Made by a program: the position numbers and the translations under genes
The notes under the pieces: generated by a model
Told to the model about the DNA's origin: nothing
What the model saw: only the letters and a program-made list of their open reading frames with translations
Databases searched by the model: none
Source of the DNA: Streptomyces mobaraensis NBRC 13819 = DSM 40847
Lineage (GTDB): Bacteria > Actinomycetota > Actinomycetes > Streptomycetales > Streptomycetaceae
Direction: 5' to 3'
NCBI RefSeq assembly: GCF_017916255.1
Contig: NZ_CP072827.1
Span: 1,922,001 to 1,986,000 of the forward strand
DNA length: 64,000 nt
Shown: piece by piece, positions 26,301 to 35,529 of the stretch
How the letters are laid out: every line of letters begins with the position of its first letter
Position numbering within the stretch: the stretch's first letter is position 1

Positions 26301-27866
26301 CTCTTCCCGGATGGCGTCCAGCGGCGGGTTGGTGACCTGGGCGAACAGCTGGGTGAAGTAGTCGAAGAGCAGCCGCGGGCGCGCGGAGAGCGCGGCGATC
26401 GGCGAGTCCGTGCCCATCGAACCGATCGGCTCCGCACCGGAGCCGGCCATCGGCGCGAGGATGACGCGCAGTTCCTCCTCCGTGTAGCCGAAGGTCTGCT
26501 GGCGGCGGGTGACGGAGGCGTGGGTGTGCACGATGTGCTCGCGCTCGGGGAGGTCCTTGAGCTCGATCAGCCCGGCCTCCAGCCACTCCTGGTACGGCTG
26601 CTCGGCGGCGAGGCCGGCCTTGATCTCGTCGTCCTCGATGATGCGGTGGCCGGCCGTGTCGACCAGGAACATCTTCCCCGGCTGGAGGCGGCCCTTGCGG
26701 ACGACCCGGGCGGGGTCGATGTCCAGGACGCCGACCTCGGAGGAGAGGACGACCAGCCCGTCGTCGGTGACCCAGTACCGGCCGGGACGCAGCCCGTTGC
26801 GGTCGAGAACGGCGCCGACGAGGGTGCCGTCGGTGAAGGTGACGCAGGCCGGTCCGTCCCAGGGCTCCATCAGCGTGGAGTGGTACTGGTAGAAGGCGCG
26901 CCGGGCCGGGTCCATGGAGGCGTGGTGCTCCCATGCCTCGGGGATCATCATCAGCACGCTGTGCGGCAGCGAACGCCCGCCCAGGTGCAGCAGTTCCAGC
27001 ACCTCGTCGAAGGAGGCGGAGTCGGACGCGTCCGGGGTGCAGACCGGGAACGTCCGCTCCAGGCTGCCTTCCGTCCCGAACAGCCCGGACGCCAGCTGCG
27101 ATTCGCGGGCGCGCATCCAGTTGCGGTTGCCGTTGACGGTGTTGATCTCACCGTTGTGGGCGACGAACCGGTACGGGTGGGCGAGCGGCCAGCTGGGGAA
27201 CGTGTTGGTGGAGAAGCGGGAGTGGACCAGCGCGATGGCCGTGGCGAACCGGCGGTCGGACAGGTCCGGGAAGAAGGGCTCCAACTGGCCGGTGGTCAGC
27301 ATGCCCTTGTAGACGATCGTGCGGGCGGAGAGCGACGGGAAGTAGACGCCGGCCTCGCGCTCGGCGCGCTTGCGCAGTACGAACGCCTTGCGGTCGAGGG
27401 CGATCCCGCTGCTCTCTCCGTCGGCCACGAACAGCTGCCGGAACTCCGGCATGGTGGCGCGGGCCGCGCTGCCGAGCAGCTCGGGGGCGACGGGGACGGT
27501 ACGCCAGCCGAGGACGGTCAGTCCTTCCTCGGCGGCGATCGTCTCGATGCGCGAGACGCCCTCGCCCCCGGTGGGCAGGAACGCGATGCCGACGGCGTAC
27601 GCGCCCGGCTCCGGGAGGGCGAAGTCCACGGCCTCGCGGAGGAAGGCGTCCGGGACCTGGAGCAGGATGCCGGCGCCGTCGCCCGAGTCCGGCTCGGAGC
27701 CGGTGGCGCCGCGGTGCTCCAGGTTGCGCAGGACGGTGAGCGCCTGTTCCACCAGGGCGTGGCTCGCCTCGCCGGTCAGTGTCGCGACAAAGCCGACGCC
27801 GCAGGCGTCGTGCTCATGGCGGGGGTCGTACATCCCCTGCTGAGCGGGGTGGGATGCAGAACGCAT
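23328..27866 (-). CDS. gltB: Glutamate synthase (NADPH) large subunit
   Basis: The ~1512-residue alpha subunit makes two glutamates from glutamine and 2-oxoglutarate. The N-terminal Ntn amidotransferase is preceded by a short propeptide and starts at Cys22 ([10 protein letters not shown]). The FMN synthase domain contains [21 protein letters not shown] and [12 protein letters not shown], followed by 3Fe-4S cysteines in [14 protein letters not shown] and a GXGXG beta-helix domain. ATG 27866 is chosen because GGGAG precedes it; alternatives at 27893 and 27971 have none. A palindrome about 100-130 bp upstream is a likely regulatory site. Confidence 0.97.
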   Translation of the reverse strand: MRSASHPAQQGMYDPRHEHDACGVGFVATLTGEASHALVEQALTVLRNLEHRGATGSEPDSGDGAGILLQVPDAFLREAVDFALPEPGAYAVGIAFLPTGGEGVSRIETIAAEEGLTVLGWRTVPVAPELLGSAARATMPEFRQLFVADGESSGIALDRKAFVLRKRAEREAGVYFPSLSARTIVYKGMLTTGQLEPFFPDLSDRRFATAIALVHSRFSTNTFPSWPLAHPYRFVAHNGEINTVNGNRNWMRARESQLASGLFGTEGSLERTFPVCTPDASDSASFDEVLELLHLGGRSLPHSVLMMIPEAWEHHASMDPARRAFYQYHSTLMEPWDGPACVTFTDGTLVGAVLDRNGLRPGRYWVTDDGLVVLSSEVGVLDIDPARVVRKGRLQPGKMFLVDTAGHRIIEDDEIKAGLAAEQPYQEWLEAGLIELKDLPEREHIVHTHASVTRRQQTFGYTEEELRVILAPMAGSGAEPIGSMGTDSPIAALSARPRLLFDYFTQLFAQVTNPPLDAIREELVTSLVSSLGPQGNLLEPTAASCRSVTLPFPVIDNDELAKLIHINADGDLPGLKAATLSGLYRVSGGGEALAARLEAMCAEADAAIAGGARLIVLSDRHSDAEHAPIPSLLLTSAIHHHLIRTKQRTHVGLLVEAGDVREVHHVALLIGYGAAAVNPYLAMESVEDLVRAGTFLSGIAPEDAIRNLIKALGKGVLKVMSKMGISTVASYRGAQVFEAVGLDEAFVDTYFHGTPTKIGGVGLDVIAREVAARHAKAYPATGVPATHRRLEIGGEYQWRREGEPHLFDPDTVFRLQHATRTRRYDIFKQYTDRVNEQSERLMTLRGLFAFASDRKPVPLDEVEPVSEIVKRFSTGAMSYGSISQEAHETLAIAMNRLGGKSNTGEGGEDPERLYDPARRSAIKQVASGRFGVTSEYLVNADDIQIKMAQGAKPGEGGQLPGHKVYPWVAKTRHSTPGVGLISPPPHHDIYSIEDLAQLIHDLKNANPAARIHVKLVSEVGVGTVAAGVSKAHADVVLISGHDGGTGASPLTSLKHAGGPWELGLAEAQQTLLLNGLRDRIVVQADGQLKTGRDVVIAALLGAEEFGFATAPLVVSGCVMMRVCHLDTCPVGIATQNPVLRERFAGKAEFVVNFFEFIAEEVRELLAELGFRTLEEAVGHAELLDTGRAVDHWKAQGLDLAPLFHVPELPAGAVRHHAVPQDHGLAKALDNQLIKLAADALDTVGAEEAQPVRAQVPVRNINRTVGTMLGHEVTKRYGGAGLPDDTIDITFTGSAGQSFGAFLPRGVTLRLEGDANDYVGKGLSGGRIVVRPDRAADHLAEYSTIAGNTLAYGATGGEMFLRGAVGERFCVRNSGAVVVSEGVGDHGCEYMTGGRAVVLGPTGRNFAAGMSGGVAYVVDLDPRNVNKELAGAVGALDAADARWLHGVVRRHQEETGSTVAAGLLADWDAAVARFRKVVPPTYQAVLAAKDAAERAGLSETETHEKMMEAATHG

Positions 27867-27968
27867 CGGCGCTCCCGTCGTCTTGGCAGTCATGGCGGTG
27901 CATGTGCCGAGGGACGACGCTGGCCCTCCGCGAAATTTGGTGCAGGTTACATGATGACCCGCTTCTCG

Positions 27969-27998
27969 CACAGTGGAAGATGGATTCCACTATGTGGA
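27969..27998. promoter_or_regulatory. Palindrome upstream of gltB, candidate operator
   Basis: CACAGTGGAA (27969-27978) and TTCCACTATGTG (27985-27996) form an interrupted palindrome with one 2-base insertion, and TCCAC-TAT-GTGGA (27986-27998) is a second perfect palindrome sharing an arm. The site is ~105-130 bp upstream of the gltB start in a 294-bp gap. IclR-type regulators of amino-acid genes in Streptomyces (such as NdgR) are possible binders, but that link is speculation. Confidence 0.5.
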
Positions 27999-28160
27999 CA
28001 ACACGGCAGGTTTGACGAGATCCACGAGGGTGGAGCGCACACTGCGCGGGCCGCACTGCCCACGGGCGCTTGTGAAGATGTGCCCTGTTGCCGAAGGGTT
28101 GAAACCGCGCGGAAACCCGCTCGTGACGCGTGTTCGTTATGCGGTGACCCGCATAGAGCA

Positions 28161-28892
28161 TCACCCGACAGCGGTCCCGAAGGCAATACCCAGGAGATAC
28201 GTCACACCGGCCGCCGCCCCGCCCAGCAGCAGCTGCCGCAGCCCGCTGAACCACCAGCTGCGCGCCGTCACCCGGGCGACGACCGCACCGCACGCGAACA
28301 GCCCCAGCAGCGCCAGCAGCACCGCGGGCCACAGCTGCGTGGCGCCCAGCAGATACGGGAGGACGGGCAGCAGCGCGCCCAGCGCGAACGAGCCGAACGA
28401 GGCGAGGGCCGCCGTCATCGGCGAGGGCAGGTCGGAGGGGTCGATGCCCAGCTCCTCCCGGGCGTGGATCTCCAGCGCCTGCTCCGGGTCCTTCGACAGC
28501 TGCCGCGCCACCTCCCGCGCGAGCGCCGGCTCCACTCCGCGCGACTCGTAGAGCGCGGCCAGCTCCTCCAGCTCGTCGGTCGGGTGTTTCCGCAGCTCAC
28601 GCCGCTCGATGTCCAGCTCCGCGAGGACCAGCTCACGCTGCGACGCGACGGAGGTGTACTCCCCCACCGCCATCGAGAACGCGCCCGCCGCGAGCCCGGC
28701 GAGCCCCGTGATCACCAGCGTCTTCGAGGACGCCTCCCCGCCCGCGACGCCCGTCAGCAGCGCGAGGTTCGACACGAGCCCGTCCATGGCCCCGAACACG
28801 GCCGGGCGCAGCCAGCCGCCGTTCACATCGCGGTGCGTGTGGTTGTCGCGGTGGGCTATGTGCGTCGCCGCGGCGGTGTCGAGGACGGCCAT
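28161..28892 (-). CDS. VIT1/CCC1-family iron/manganese transporter
   Basis: A 243-residue membrane protein with the VIT-family layout: helix 1 with RPAVFGAMDGLVSNLALLTGV, helix 2 with AGAFSMAVGEYTSVASQREL, a long Glu/Arg-rich cytosolic helix (residues ~85-150), then three more helices to the end. Family members move Fe2+ or Mn2+ out of the cytosol against protons. The start is MAVLDTAAATHIAH at 28892. It precedes gltB in the same direction with 294 bp between, so a separate transcript is likely. Confidence 0.9.
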   Translation of the reverse strand: MAVLDTAAATHIAHRDNHTHRDVNGGWLRPAVFGAMDGLVSNLALLTGVAGGEASSKTLVITGLAGLAAGAFSMAVGEYTSVASQRELVLAELDIERRELRKHPTDELEELAALYESRGVEPALAREVARQLSKDPEQALEIHAREELGIDPSDLPSPMTAALASFGSFALGALLPVLPYLLGATQLWPAVLLALLGLFACGAVVARVTARSWWFSGLRQLLLGGAAAGVTYLLGIAFGTAVG

Positions 28893-29267
28893 GGTGAGTT
28901 GCTCCTTCGCCGGGGGGGCGGGCCTTGCGCCCTGATCCCTACCGGTTCGAAGGTACGCGCGAGTGGCATGTCCGCGCTAGCAAGGAAGGCCGAACTTACC
29001 TCGCTGACCTGCGGGTTTGTGCCTGGCCCCGGTCCCGCCCTTTCGCCGTTTCCTGGGGCTGCCGCCCCAGACCCCCTTTTCGCGGCTCCGCCGCTCGTCC
29101 TCAAACGCCGGACGGGCTGAAGTGTGCGCCCGGGCGCGAAATCCAGCCCGTCCGGCGTTTGAGGACAACCGCGCGGAGCGCGGTTTCAGGGGGTGCGGGG
29201 GCCGGCCCCCGCAAGAAACGGGAAGGGGCGGGACAGGGGCAACCCCCATCCCGCCCCAGCCCACCGC
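28893..29267. other. Gene-free region between lgt and VIT genes
   Basis: A 375-bp gap. 28893-29025 should hold the promoter of the VIT gene; the rest is a full copy of the dispersed palindromic element, described separately. No coding sequence is supported; ORFs here are translations of the repeat. Confidence 0.7.
29026..29240. repeat. Dispersed palindromic element, full copy
   Basis: A 215-bp element. Ends GCCCCGGTCCCGCCCTTT and its near-reverse complement enclose a CTGGGGC-type hairpin and GCGGCTCCGCCGC on the left arm, a central palindrome (CGTCCTCAAACGCCGGACGG facing CCGTCCGGCGTTTGAGGAC), and GCGCGGAGCGC plus GCGGGGGCC hairpins on the right arm. It starts 28 nt beyond the lgt stop, fitting a strong terminator. 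Confidence 0.9.
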
Positions 29268-30197
29268 TCAGAGCTTCTTGGCCGTCTCAGGCCCACCCGC
29301 AGACTTCGGAGCATCCGCCGGCTTCGCCGGAGAAGCGTCCTTCACGTCCGAACCGGACTCGTCCGGCGCCGCGTCGGAGACGCCCGGCTCCACCACGGCC
29401 TCCCGCCCGGGAACCTTCCGAGCGGAGACGACCATGTACACCACCGCCGCGATGAACACCAGGATCGACGTCCACCCGTTGAGCCGCAGCCCCAGCACAT
29501 GATGCGCGTCGTCCACCCGCAGGTACTCCGTCCAGAAGCGCCCCACCGTGTAAGCCGCGACGTACAGCGCGAACGCCCGCCCGTGCCCCAGCTTGAAGCG
29601 CCGGTCGGCCCAGATCACCAGGGCTGCGACGCCGAGGCACCACAGCGACTCGTACAGGAACGTCGGGTGGTACGTACCCGCGACCCGCCCGATCCCGGGG
29701 TCCGCGTCGATCTTCAGCGCCCACGGCAGATCCGTCGGCTTCCCGTAGAGCTCCTGGTTGAACCAGTTGCCCCACCGGCCGATCGCCTGGGCCACCGCGA
29801 TGCCGGGGGCGACGGCGTCCGCCCAGGCGGGCAGCGGGATGCCGCGCCGGCGGCAGCCGATCCAGGCGCCGACCGCACCCAGCGCCACCGCGCCCCAGAT
29901 GCCGAGCCCGCCCTCCCAGATCTTGAAGGAGTCGACCCAGTTCCGGCCCTCGCCGAAGTACAGCTCGTAGTCGGTGATCACGTGGTAGAGCCGGCCGCCG
30001 ACGAGGCCGAAGGGCACGGCCCAGACGGCGATGTCGGCGACGGTCCCGGCCCGGCCGCCGCGCGCGACCCAGCGTCGGTTGCCGAGCCAGACGGCGGCGA
30101 AGACGCCGATGATGATGCAGAAGGCATAGCCGCGCAGCGGGACCGGCCCCAGGTGGAGGACGCCGGTCGACGGGCTGGGAATGTATGCGAGATTCAT
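29268..30197 (-). CDS. lgt: Prolipoprotein diacylglyceryl transferase
   Basis: The 309-residue integral membrane enzyme transfers diacylglycerol from phosphatidylglycerol to the lipobox cysteine of prelipoproteins, such as the one encoded at 7292-8374. Lgt signatures are GGRLYHVITDYELYF, IWEGGLGIWG and the diagnostic GRWGNWFNQELYGKPT, with about seven membrane helices. The last ~50 residues are an Asp/Ala/Pro/Lys-rich cytosolic tail, common in Streptomyces Lgt. The gene follows the DsbA-like gene with 108 bp between, and the palindromic element lies after its stop. Confidence 0.97.
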   Translation of the reverse strand: MNLAYIPSPSTGVLHLGPVPLRGYAFCIIIGVFAAVWLGNRRWVARGGRAGTVADIAVWAVPFGLVGGRLYHVITDYELYFGEGRNWVDSFKIWEGGLGIWGAVALGAVGAWIGCRRRGIPLPAWADAVAPGIAVAQAIGRWGNWFNQELYGKPTDLPWALKIDADPGIGRVAGTYHPTFLYESLWCLGVAALVIWADRRFKLGHGRAFALYVAAYTVGRFWTEYLRVDDAHHVLGLRLNGWTSILVFIAAVVYMVVSARKVPGREAVVEPGVSDAAPDESGSDVKDASPAKPADAPKSAGGPETAKKL

Positions 30198-30305
30198 GGC
30201 ACCACCGACGCTACCCTGCCGGGGCGCGCGACCGGCAACCCACCCGGGACAACAGCTGCGTAACGGGCCCCGTGCCCCGCACGCAGCGCGAGCCCCCGAA
30301 CCGCC

Positions 30306-31094
30306 TCAGTGCTTCTTCTTGGCGGCGGCCACCACCATCTCCCGCAGCTTCGCCGGGGTCAGCGGATGCGCGGGGTCCCCGTAGACGCTCTTCCCGTCGA
30401 GCAGCACCGTCGGGGTCGCCTTGTAGGCGCCCTTCCGGAACGCCTCGTGCGCCTGCTTCACCCAGCTGTCGTGCGTGCCGTCGTCCACGCACTTCTGGAA
30501 ACCGGGGGTGTTCAGCCCGGGCACCTGCCCGGCCAGCTCGTACAGCCGGGAGGTCTCGGCGAAGGCGTCCTTCGTCTCGGGCGGCTGGTTCTTGTAGAGG
30601 ACGTCGTGGAACGCGGCGAACTTGCCGACGTCCTGCGCGCACGCCGCCGCGTTGGCGGCCCGGAGCGAGCCCGTGCCGCCCAGGTTCCGGTCGATGAGGG
30701 TGACGATGTGGTACTCGGTCTTGAGCTTGCCCTCCTGTTCCAGGTCACGCACGGTCTCCCGGTACGCGTTCTCGAACAGGCCGCAGGCCGGGCAGCGGAA
30801 GTCCTCGTAGACGGTGAGGGTGGCCTTGGCGGCCTTCTTGCCGACCGGGATGGTGGAGCCGTCCTTGCCGAGGGCCCCCTGCGGCGGCAGCGGCGGGCCG
30901 GCCGCCTCGTCCTTCTTCTCCCCGCCCGTGTTCGCGACCACGGCCGCGACCCCGGCGCCGGTCCCCAGCACCCCCACCACCGCCAGCCCCGCGATCAACG
31001 CCCGTTTGCGCTTGGCGCGGGCGGCGTCCTTCTCGCGCTGTTCCTGCAGCCGCTCGCGGGCGCTGCGCTTTCCCTCGCTGTGCTTCTCGTTCAC
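30306..31094 (-). CDS. Membrane-anchored DsbA-like thioredoxin-fold protein
   Basis: About 262 residues: a cytosolic, Arg/Lys-rich N-terminus (SARERLQEQREKDAARAKRK), one membrane helix at ~32-54, then an external thioredoxin domain with CPAC at Cys101-Cys104 (YEDFRCPACGLFENA) and the cis-Pro segment ATPTVLLDG. It should form or exchange disulphides in exported proteins. Start GTG 31094 aligns with the starts of the two paralogues at 58597 and 60217; TTG 31106 is also possible. A 13-bp hairpin ends 15 nt upstream, so it may be partly insulated from the trp operon. Confidence 0.9.
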   Translation of the reverse strand: MNEKHSEGKRSARERLQEQREKDAARAKRKRALIAGLAVVGVLGTGAGVAAVVANTGGEKKDEAAGPPLPPQGALGKDGSTIPVGKKAAKATLTVYEDFRCPACGLFENAYRETVRDLEQEGKLKTEYHIVTLIDRNLGGTGSLRAANAAACAQDVGKFAAFHDVLYKNQPPETKDAFAETSRLYELAGQVPGLNTPGFQKCVDDGTHDSWVKQAHEAFRKGAYKATPTVLLDGKSVYGDPAHPLTPAKLREMVVAAAKKKH

Positions 31095-31109
31095 GTCCCC
31101 GTACAACGA

Positions 31110-31139
31110 ACCGGGGGTGCGCCCCAGCGCACCCCCGGT
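31110..31139. terminator. Strong hairpin between trpA and the DsbA-like gene
   Basis: A perfect 13-bp stem, ACCGGGGGTGCGC at 31110-31122 with GCGCACCCCCGGT at 31127-31139, closes a 4-nt loop. It is 82 nt after the trpA stop and only 15 nt before the start of the downstream gene, so it may end the trp operon or act as an attenuator. Confidence 0.75.
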
Positions 31140-31221
31140 CCCAGGTTCCTTCGAACGGATTACCCGGCCTGGTCCGTCCCGGGATCACGCCCCAGGACCA
31201 CGCCCAGGGCCGCGCCCGGGG

Positions 31222-32040
31222 TCAGCCCCGCTTGCGGACGCCGTCCGCCAGCTCCCCGGCCAGTTCCCGCACCGCCGCCAGCCCGGCCGCCTCGTCCGGG
31301 GCGTCCAGCAGCCGCTTGACGAACGCCGAGCCGACGATCACCCCGTCCGCGAACCCGGCGACCTCGGCGGCCTGCGCCGCGTCGGAGACGCCGAGCCCGA
31401 CGCAGACGGGCAGCGCGGTGCCGGTGGCGCGGGTGCGCTCGACCAGTTCCTTGGCCTGGGCGCCGACGGACGCGCGGGTTCCGGTGACGCCCATCAGCGA
31501 GGCCGCGTAGACGAAGCCGCTGCCCGCCGCGGTGATCGTGGCGAGCCGCTCGTCCTTGCTGCTCGGCGCGACGACGAAGACCGTCGCCAGCCCGTGCTTG
31601 CCCGCGTGCTCGCGCCACAGGTCCGACTCCTGCACGGGCAGGTCGGGCAGGATGCAGCCGGCGCCGCCCGCCTCGGCCAGCTCGGCGGTGAAGCGCTCCA
31701 CGCCGTAGCGGTCGATGGGGTTCCAGTACGTCATGACGAGCACGGGCTTGCCGGTGGCCGCGTGGGCCTCCCGGACCGTCCGCATGACGTCCGCGATCCG
31801 GACGCCGCCCTTCAGGGCGATGTCGTCGGCGGTCTGGATGACGGGGCCGTCGAGGACGGGGTCGCTGTGCGGCAGCCCCACCTCCACCACGTCCGCGCCG
31901 CCGTCGAAGACGGCCTTGATCGCCGCGATGCCGCCGTCCACGGTCGGGAAGCCGGCCGGGAGGTAGGCGATGAGCGCGGCGCGGTCCTCGGCCTTCGCGG
32001 CGGCGAGGGTGTCGGCCAACAGCTGTACGTTCCCGCTCAC
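31222..32040 (-). CDS. trpA: Tryptophan synthase alpha subunit
   Basis: The 272-residue TIM barrel cleaves indole-3-glycerol phosphate to indole and glyceraldehyde 3-phosphate. The catalytic Glu lies in [16 protein letters not shown] and the catalytic Asp in [10 protein letters not shown]; the phosphate-binding end contains GSAFVKRL. It overlaps trpB by 4 bp, as expected for an alpha2-beta2 complex made in equal amounts. It is last in trpC-trpM-trpB-trpA. Confidence 0.97.
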   Translation of the reverse strand: MSGNVQLLADTLAAAKAEDRAALIAYLPAGFPTVDGGIAAIKAVFDGGADVVEVGLPHSDPVLDGPVIQTADDIALKGGVRIADVMRTVREAHAATGKPVLVMTYWNPIDRYGVERFTAELAEAGGAGCILPDLPVQESDLWREHAGKHGLATVFVVAPSSKDERLATITAAGSGFVYAASLMGVTGTRASVGAQAKELVERTRATGTALPVCVGLGVSDAAQAAEVAGFADGVIVGSAFVKRLLDAPDEAAGLAAVRELAGELADGVRKRG

Positions 32041-33320
32041 TTGGCGTCCCCCTCGATCTCTGCGGTGTCGGTGCGGTCGGCGGCCACCTCGGCGTCGGTG
32101 TCGTAGAGGCCGAAGTAGCGGGCGGCGGTGTCCATGTCCTTGTCGCCGCGGCCGGACAGGTTGACGACGATCAGGCCGTCCTCGCCCAGTTCCCGGCCGA
32201 CCTCCAGGGCCCCGGCGAGCGCGTGGGCGCTCTCGATGGCCGGGATGATGCCCTCGGTGCGGGACAGCAGGCGCAGCGCCCGCATCGCGGCGTCGTCGGT
32301 GACCGCGCGGTACTCGCCGCGGCCGGAGTCCTTGAGGTAGGCGTGCTCCGGTCCGACGCCGGGGTAGTCCAGGCCGGCCGAGATGGAGTACGGCTCGGTG
32401 ATCTGCCCCTCGTCGTCCTGGAGGACGTAGGACCGGGAGCCGTGCAGGATGCCCGGTTCGCCCGCGGTCAGGGTGGCCGCGTGCTCGCCGGTCTCGACGC
32501 CGTGCCCGGCCGGCTCGCAGCCGATGAGCCGGACGCCCGCGTCGGGGATGAACGCGTGGAACAGGCCGATGGCGTTGGAGCCGCCGCCGACGCAGGCGAC
32601 GGCCGCGTCGGGCAGCCGCCCGGCGCGCTCCAGGATCTGCCGGCGGGCCTCGACGCCGATGACCCGGTGGAAGTCGCGGACCATGGCGGGGAAGGGGTGC
32701 GGCCCGGCGACCGTACCGAAGAGGTAGTGCGTGTGGTCGACGTTGGCGACCCAGTCGCGGAACGCCTCGTTGATGGCGTCCTTCAGGGTGCGGCTGCCGG
32801 ACTTGACGGCGATGACCTCGGCGCCGAGCATCCGCATCCGGGCGACGTTGAGGGCCTGCCGCTCGGTGTCGACCTCGCCCATGTAGATGGTGCAGTCGAG
32901 GCCGAAGAGGGCGCAGGCGGTGGCCGTGGCGACGCCGTGCTGGCCGGCGCCGGTCTCCGCGATGACGCGCGTCTTGCCCATCCGCTGGGTGAGCAGGGCC
33001 TGGCCCAGCACGTTGTTGATCTTGTGGGAACCGGTGTGGTTGAGGTCCTCGCGCTTGAGAAACACCCGGGCGCCGCCCGCGTGTTCGGCGAACCGCGGCA
33101 CCTCGGTGAGGGAGCTGGGCCGCCCGGTGTAATTGACCATCAGGTCGTCGAGCTCGGCGGCGAACGACGGGTCGGACTTGGCCTTCTCGTAGGCGACGGC
33201 GACCTCGTCCACGGCGGCGACCAACGCCTCGGGGATGAAGGTGCCGCCGAAGGCGCCGAAGTAGCCCGCCGCGCTGGGCACCTGGCCCGCGGGGTCGGGA
33301 ACGAAGAACTCAGAGGACAC
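32037..33320 (-). CDS. trpB: Tryptophan synthase beta subunit
   Basis: The 427-residue PLP enzyme condenses indole with serine. The PLP lysine is in [15 protein letters not shown], the phosphate loop is [13 protein letters not shown], and the alpha-binding region begins [14 protein letters not shown]. Residue [11 protein letters not shown] carries the Glu/Gln segment that contacts substrate. It follows the tiny trpM gene by 72 bp and overlaps trpA by 4 bp. Confidence 0.97.
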   Translation of the reverse strand: MSSEFFVPDPAGQVPSAAGYFGAFGGTFIPEALVAAVDEVAVAYEKAKSDPSFAAELDDLMVNYTGRPSSLTEVPRFAEHAGGARVFLKREDLNHTGSHKINNVLGQALLTQRMGKTRVIAETGAGQHGVATATACALFGLDCTIYMGEVDTERQALNVARMRMLGAEVIAVKSGSRTLKDAINEAFRDWVANVDHTHYLFGTVAGPHPFPAMVRDFHRVIGVEARRQILERAGRLPDAAVACVGGGSNAIGLFHAFIPDAGVRLIGCEPAGHGVETGEHAATLTAGEPGILHGSRSYVLQDDEGQITEPYSISAGLDYPGVGPEHAYLKDSGRGEYRAVTDDAAMRALRLLSRTEGIIPAIESAHALAGALEVGRELGEDGLIVVNLSGRGDKDMDTAARYFGLYDTDAEVAADRTDTAEIEGDAK

Positions 33321-33392
33321 GGAGGTACTCCTGTGACAGATGAGGCGGCGGGCAGGGGGAAGGCACCCCGCGCTCGCCGAAGGGACCGACTG

Positions 33393-33542
33393 CTACGGAG
33401 CGGTCCCGCGCCATCGGCGCCCGTTGATCTGTCCGGGCTCGCACCCGATGTGGTAGCGGACGCGGCGTCCGCGCACCCGCCGCGCGGGCGCGCGGCAGCC
33501 CCGGGGGCGGCACCCCCGGGCCAGGCGCGCGTACGCGGTCAT
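33393..33542 (-). CDS. trpM: TrpM, small Streptomyces trp-operon protein
   Basis: A 49-residue, very basic protein (15 Arg), starting MTAYARLARGCRPRGCRA and ending GQINGRRWRGTAP. It has three cysteines and begins at ATG 33542, 7 bp after the trpC stop, behind GAGGA. Position and sequence match TrpM, known between trpC and trpB in Streptomyces coelicolor and reported there to affect tryptophan metabolism and differentiation; it is somewhat shorter than I recall for that species. Biochemical function is unknown. A competing ORF at 33310-33513 in another frame is rejected. Confidence 0.8.
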   Translation of the reverse strand: MTAYARLARGCRPRGCRAPARRVRGRRVRYHIGCEPGQINGRRWRGTAP

Positions 33543-33549
33543 GCCGTCC

Positions 33550-34359
33550 TCAGCTCCTGCCGTGCCGCAGGGCCGGGTGGGCGCCGGCGGCGACCAGGTC
33601 GGCGACGGCCGCCTTGGGGTCGCGGCCGGTCACCAGGGACTCGCCGACGAGCACCGCGTCGGCGCCGTCGTTGGCGTAGGCGATGAGGTCGTGCGGGCCG
33701 CGCACACCGGACTCGGCGATCTTGACGATGCCGTCCGGGATCTCGGGGGCGACCCGGGCGAAGGTGCCGCGGTCGACCTCCAGCGTCCTCAGGTCGCGCG
33801 CGTTGACGCCGATGACGCGGGCGCCGGCGGCCACCGCCCGCTCGACCTCCTCCTCGTCGTGCACCTCGACCAGCGGGGTGAGCCCGATGGACTCGGCCCG
33901 CTCGATCAGGGAGACCAGGGCCTCCTGCTCCAGGGCGGCGACGATCAGCAGCGCGAGGTCGGCGCCGTAGGCGCGAGCCTCCCACAGCTGGTAGGCGGTG
34001 ACGATGAAGTCCTTGCGCAGGACCGGGATGTCGACCTTGGCGCGGACGGCCTCCAGGTCGGCGAGCGAGCCGCCGAAGCGGCGCTGCTCGGTCAGCACAC
34101 TGATGACGGAGGCACCACCGGCCTCGTAGTCGGCGGCCAGCCCGGCGGGGTCGGCGATGGCGGCCAGCGCGCCCTTGGACGGGCTGGAGCGCTTGACCTC
34201 GCAGATCACGGCGACGTTCTCACCGCGGAGGGCGGCGGCGCCGTCCCTGGCCTGCGGGGCCTTCGCGGCCCGCTCCTTGAGCTCGTCGAGGCTGACGCGC
34301 GCCTGCCGCTCCGCGAGGTCGGCACGGACTCCGTCGATGATCTCGTCGAGCACACTCAC
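33550..34359 (-). CDS. trpC: Indole-3-glycerol phosphate synthase
   Basis: The 269-residue TIM barrel closes the indole ring of carboxyphenylaminodeoxyribulose phosphate. Active-site segments are [44 protein letters not shown] and [12 protein letters not shown] 34359 ([18 protein letters not shown]) is the family start and has GAAGGGGG upstream; an ORF extension to 34425 is rejected. It heads the trpC-trpM-trpB-trpA transcript, 136 bp after the DUF2752 gene. TrpF is not encoded nearby; PriA in the his operon covers that step. Confidence 0.96.
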   Translation of the reverse strand: MSVLDEIIDGVRADLAERQARVSLDELKERAAKAPQARDGAAALRGENVAVICEVKRSSPSKGALAAIADPAGLAADYEAGGASVISVLTEQRRFGGSLADLEAVRAKVDIPVLRKDFIVTAYQLWEARAYGADLALLIVAALEQEALVSLIERAESIGLTPLVEVHDEEEVERAVAAGARVIGVNARDLRTLEVDRGTFARVAPEIPDGIVKIAESGVRGPHDLIAYANDGADAVLVGESLVTGRDPKAAVADLVAAGAHPALRHGRS

Positions 34360-34495
34360 GCGAGCGGCCCCCTTCCGGGCTCGGATGATCTGGGCTGATG
34401 CGGTTCGTACTCGTCCCACCAGCACACTGTGATGGTACTTGCCGCCGGCCGCGGGTCGCGCATCCGGTTGACGGCGGCGTCGCGGGCGCCGGGTG

Positions 34496-35017
34496 TCACG
34501 GCGTGAGGAAGTCCCCGCAGGGCAGGTTCCGCACCACGGTGAACGCCAGCACCAGCAGGCCGACCCCCCACCAGTGCGCCGGCCGCAGGGCCAGCGGCAT
34601 CCCGCCGTCGCGGCGCACCGCGCGGACGCACCAGACCGCCCAGAGGACGGCGAAGACGGCGTAGCCCGGGACGGCGAGGGCGTTGGCGCGCAGGGCGGCG
34701 GCGAGGTCGCCGTGCAGCAGGGCGTGCAGCCCGCGCAGGCCGCCGCAGGCGGGGCAGAGCAGGCCGGTGTGGCGCAGCAGCGGGCAGACGGGGTAGTGGC
34801 CGGGCTCGTTCGGGTCCACCGCCGCGACCAGGGCCGCCGCCGCGCCGAGCCCGGCGGCGACGCCCAGCGGCGCGCCCAGCCGGCGGAGAGACGGGCGGCG
34901 GGGGGACGGACGGCGGACGGGCGGCGCGGCGTCCCGGCCGGGGGCGAAGCCGGGCCGCCGGCCTGGTCCCGGGCCTGATCCCGGACGCGGCCCCGGACCG
35001 GAAGCGGGCTCCCTCAC
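34496..35017 (-). CDS. DUF2752 membrane protein
   Basis: A 173-residue protein with a Pro/Arg-rich cytosolic N-terminus (~55 residues) and three membrane helices. The DUF2752 signature is present: [27 protein letters not shown], with two cysteine pairs at the membrane face, followed by ALRANALAV. Genes of this family sit beside the trp genes in many Streptomyces; the function is unknown. It starts at GTG 35017. Confidence 0.85.
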   Translation of the reverse strand: MREPASGPGPRPGSGPGPGRRPGFAPGRDAAPPVRRPSPRRPSLRRLGAPLGVAAGLGAAAALVAAVDPNEPGHYPVCPLLRHTGLLCPACGGLRGLHALLHGDLAAALRANALAVPGYAVFAVLWAVWCVRAVRRDGGMPLALRPAHWWGVGLLVLAFTVVRNLPCGDFLTP

Positions 35018-35037
35018 GCCGCCAGTGTCCGCCGGAA

Positions 35038-35115
35038 CGCGCGAAGGCGCGGCTCGGGACGCCCGTACGGATGATCAGGACGATCGGTACGGGTTCCGGG
35101 CCGCGCCTTCGCGCG
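35038..35115. terminator. Very long hairpin in the trp region
   Basis: A perfect 15-bp stem (35038-35052 with 35101-35115) encloses a second stem, CCCGTAC at 35062-35068 with GTACGGG at 35087-35093, and most bases between pair too, giving one hairpin of ~78 nt. It is 29 nt after the stop of the HGxxPAAW gene and 21 nt before the DUF2752 start, so it should separate those transcripts. Confidence 0.75.
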
Positions 35116-35143
35116 AGGGCGGTACGGGTACGGGGACCGCCGG

Positions 35144-35386
35144 TCAGCCGTTCTGCGGCTGCGCCTCGGCCTTGGGCCGCGAGCCCATCTTGGGGGCCTG
35201 GCCGAGGCCCATGAGGCGCATGATGCCGCCGACGACCGCGCCGAGCAGGATGACGCCGACACCGGCCCAGAAACCGACCGGCTTGGCCATCACGATGAAC
35301 GCGCTGGCGACGCAGAAGCCGATGAAGGAAATGATGACACCGGTCCAGGCGGCCGGGGTCTGTCCGTGGTGTACCTGACCCGACAT
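35144..35386 (-). CDS. Small two-helix membrane protein (HGxxPAAW type)
   Basis: An 80-residue protein from ATG 35386, preceded by GAGGAG at 8 nt. It starts with the motif HHGQTPAAWTGV, followed by two membrane helices (IISFIGFCVASAFIVMA and GVGVILLGAVVGGIMRLMG) and a basic tail. Such proteins are annotated HGxxPAAW-family in Streptomyces and lie near trp genes; the function is unknown. Confidence 0.85.
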   Translation of the reverse strand: MSGQVHHGQTPAAWTGVIISFIGFCVASAFIVMAKPVGFWAGVGVILLGAVVGGIMRLMGLGQAPKMGSRPKAEAQPQNG

Positions 35387-35529
35387 GACTTGACTCCTCG
35401 TTGCTGGGGGTCGCCGAATCGCGCCTGCGGGCGGCGCATGACCCTCGCGGTCATTGTCCCTGACGGCCCGTGACCGTCTCGACGTGGGGTGGGCGTGGGC
35501 GAGCGGGCTCCGGGACCGCCCGGCGGCGG

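Noticed and set aside
23311..26934. 1207-codon minus-strand ORF over gltB
   Set aside because: It is a frame-shifted shadow of gltB rich in Arg, Pro and Gly without any domain; gltB itself is unmistakable.
28925..29502. ORFs containing FAVSWGCRPRPPF or similar
   Set aside because: They recur at every copy of the palindromic element (also near 39900, 49000 and 52050) and are translations of the repeat.
33310..33513. 67-codon ORF between trpC and trpB
   Set aside because: Different frame from trpM, no ribosome-binding site, Pro/Arg-rich shadow; trpM in the same place has a good start and family resemblance.
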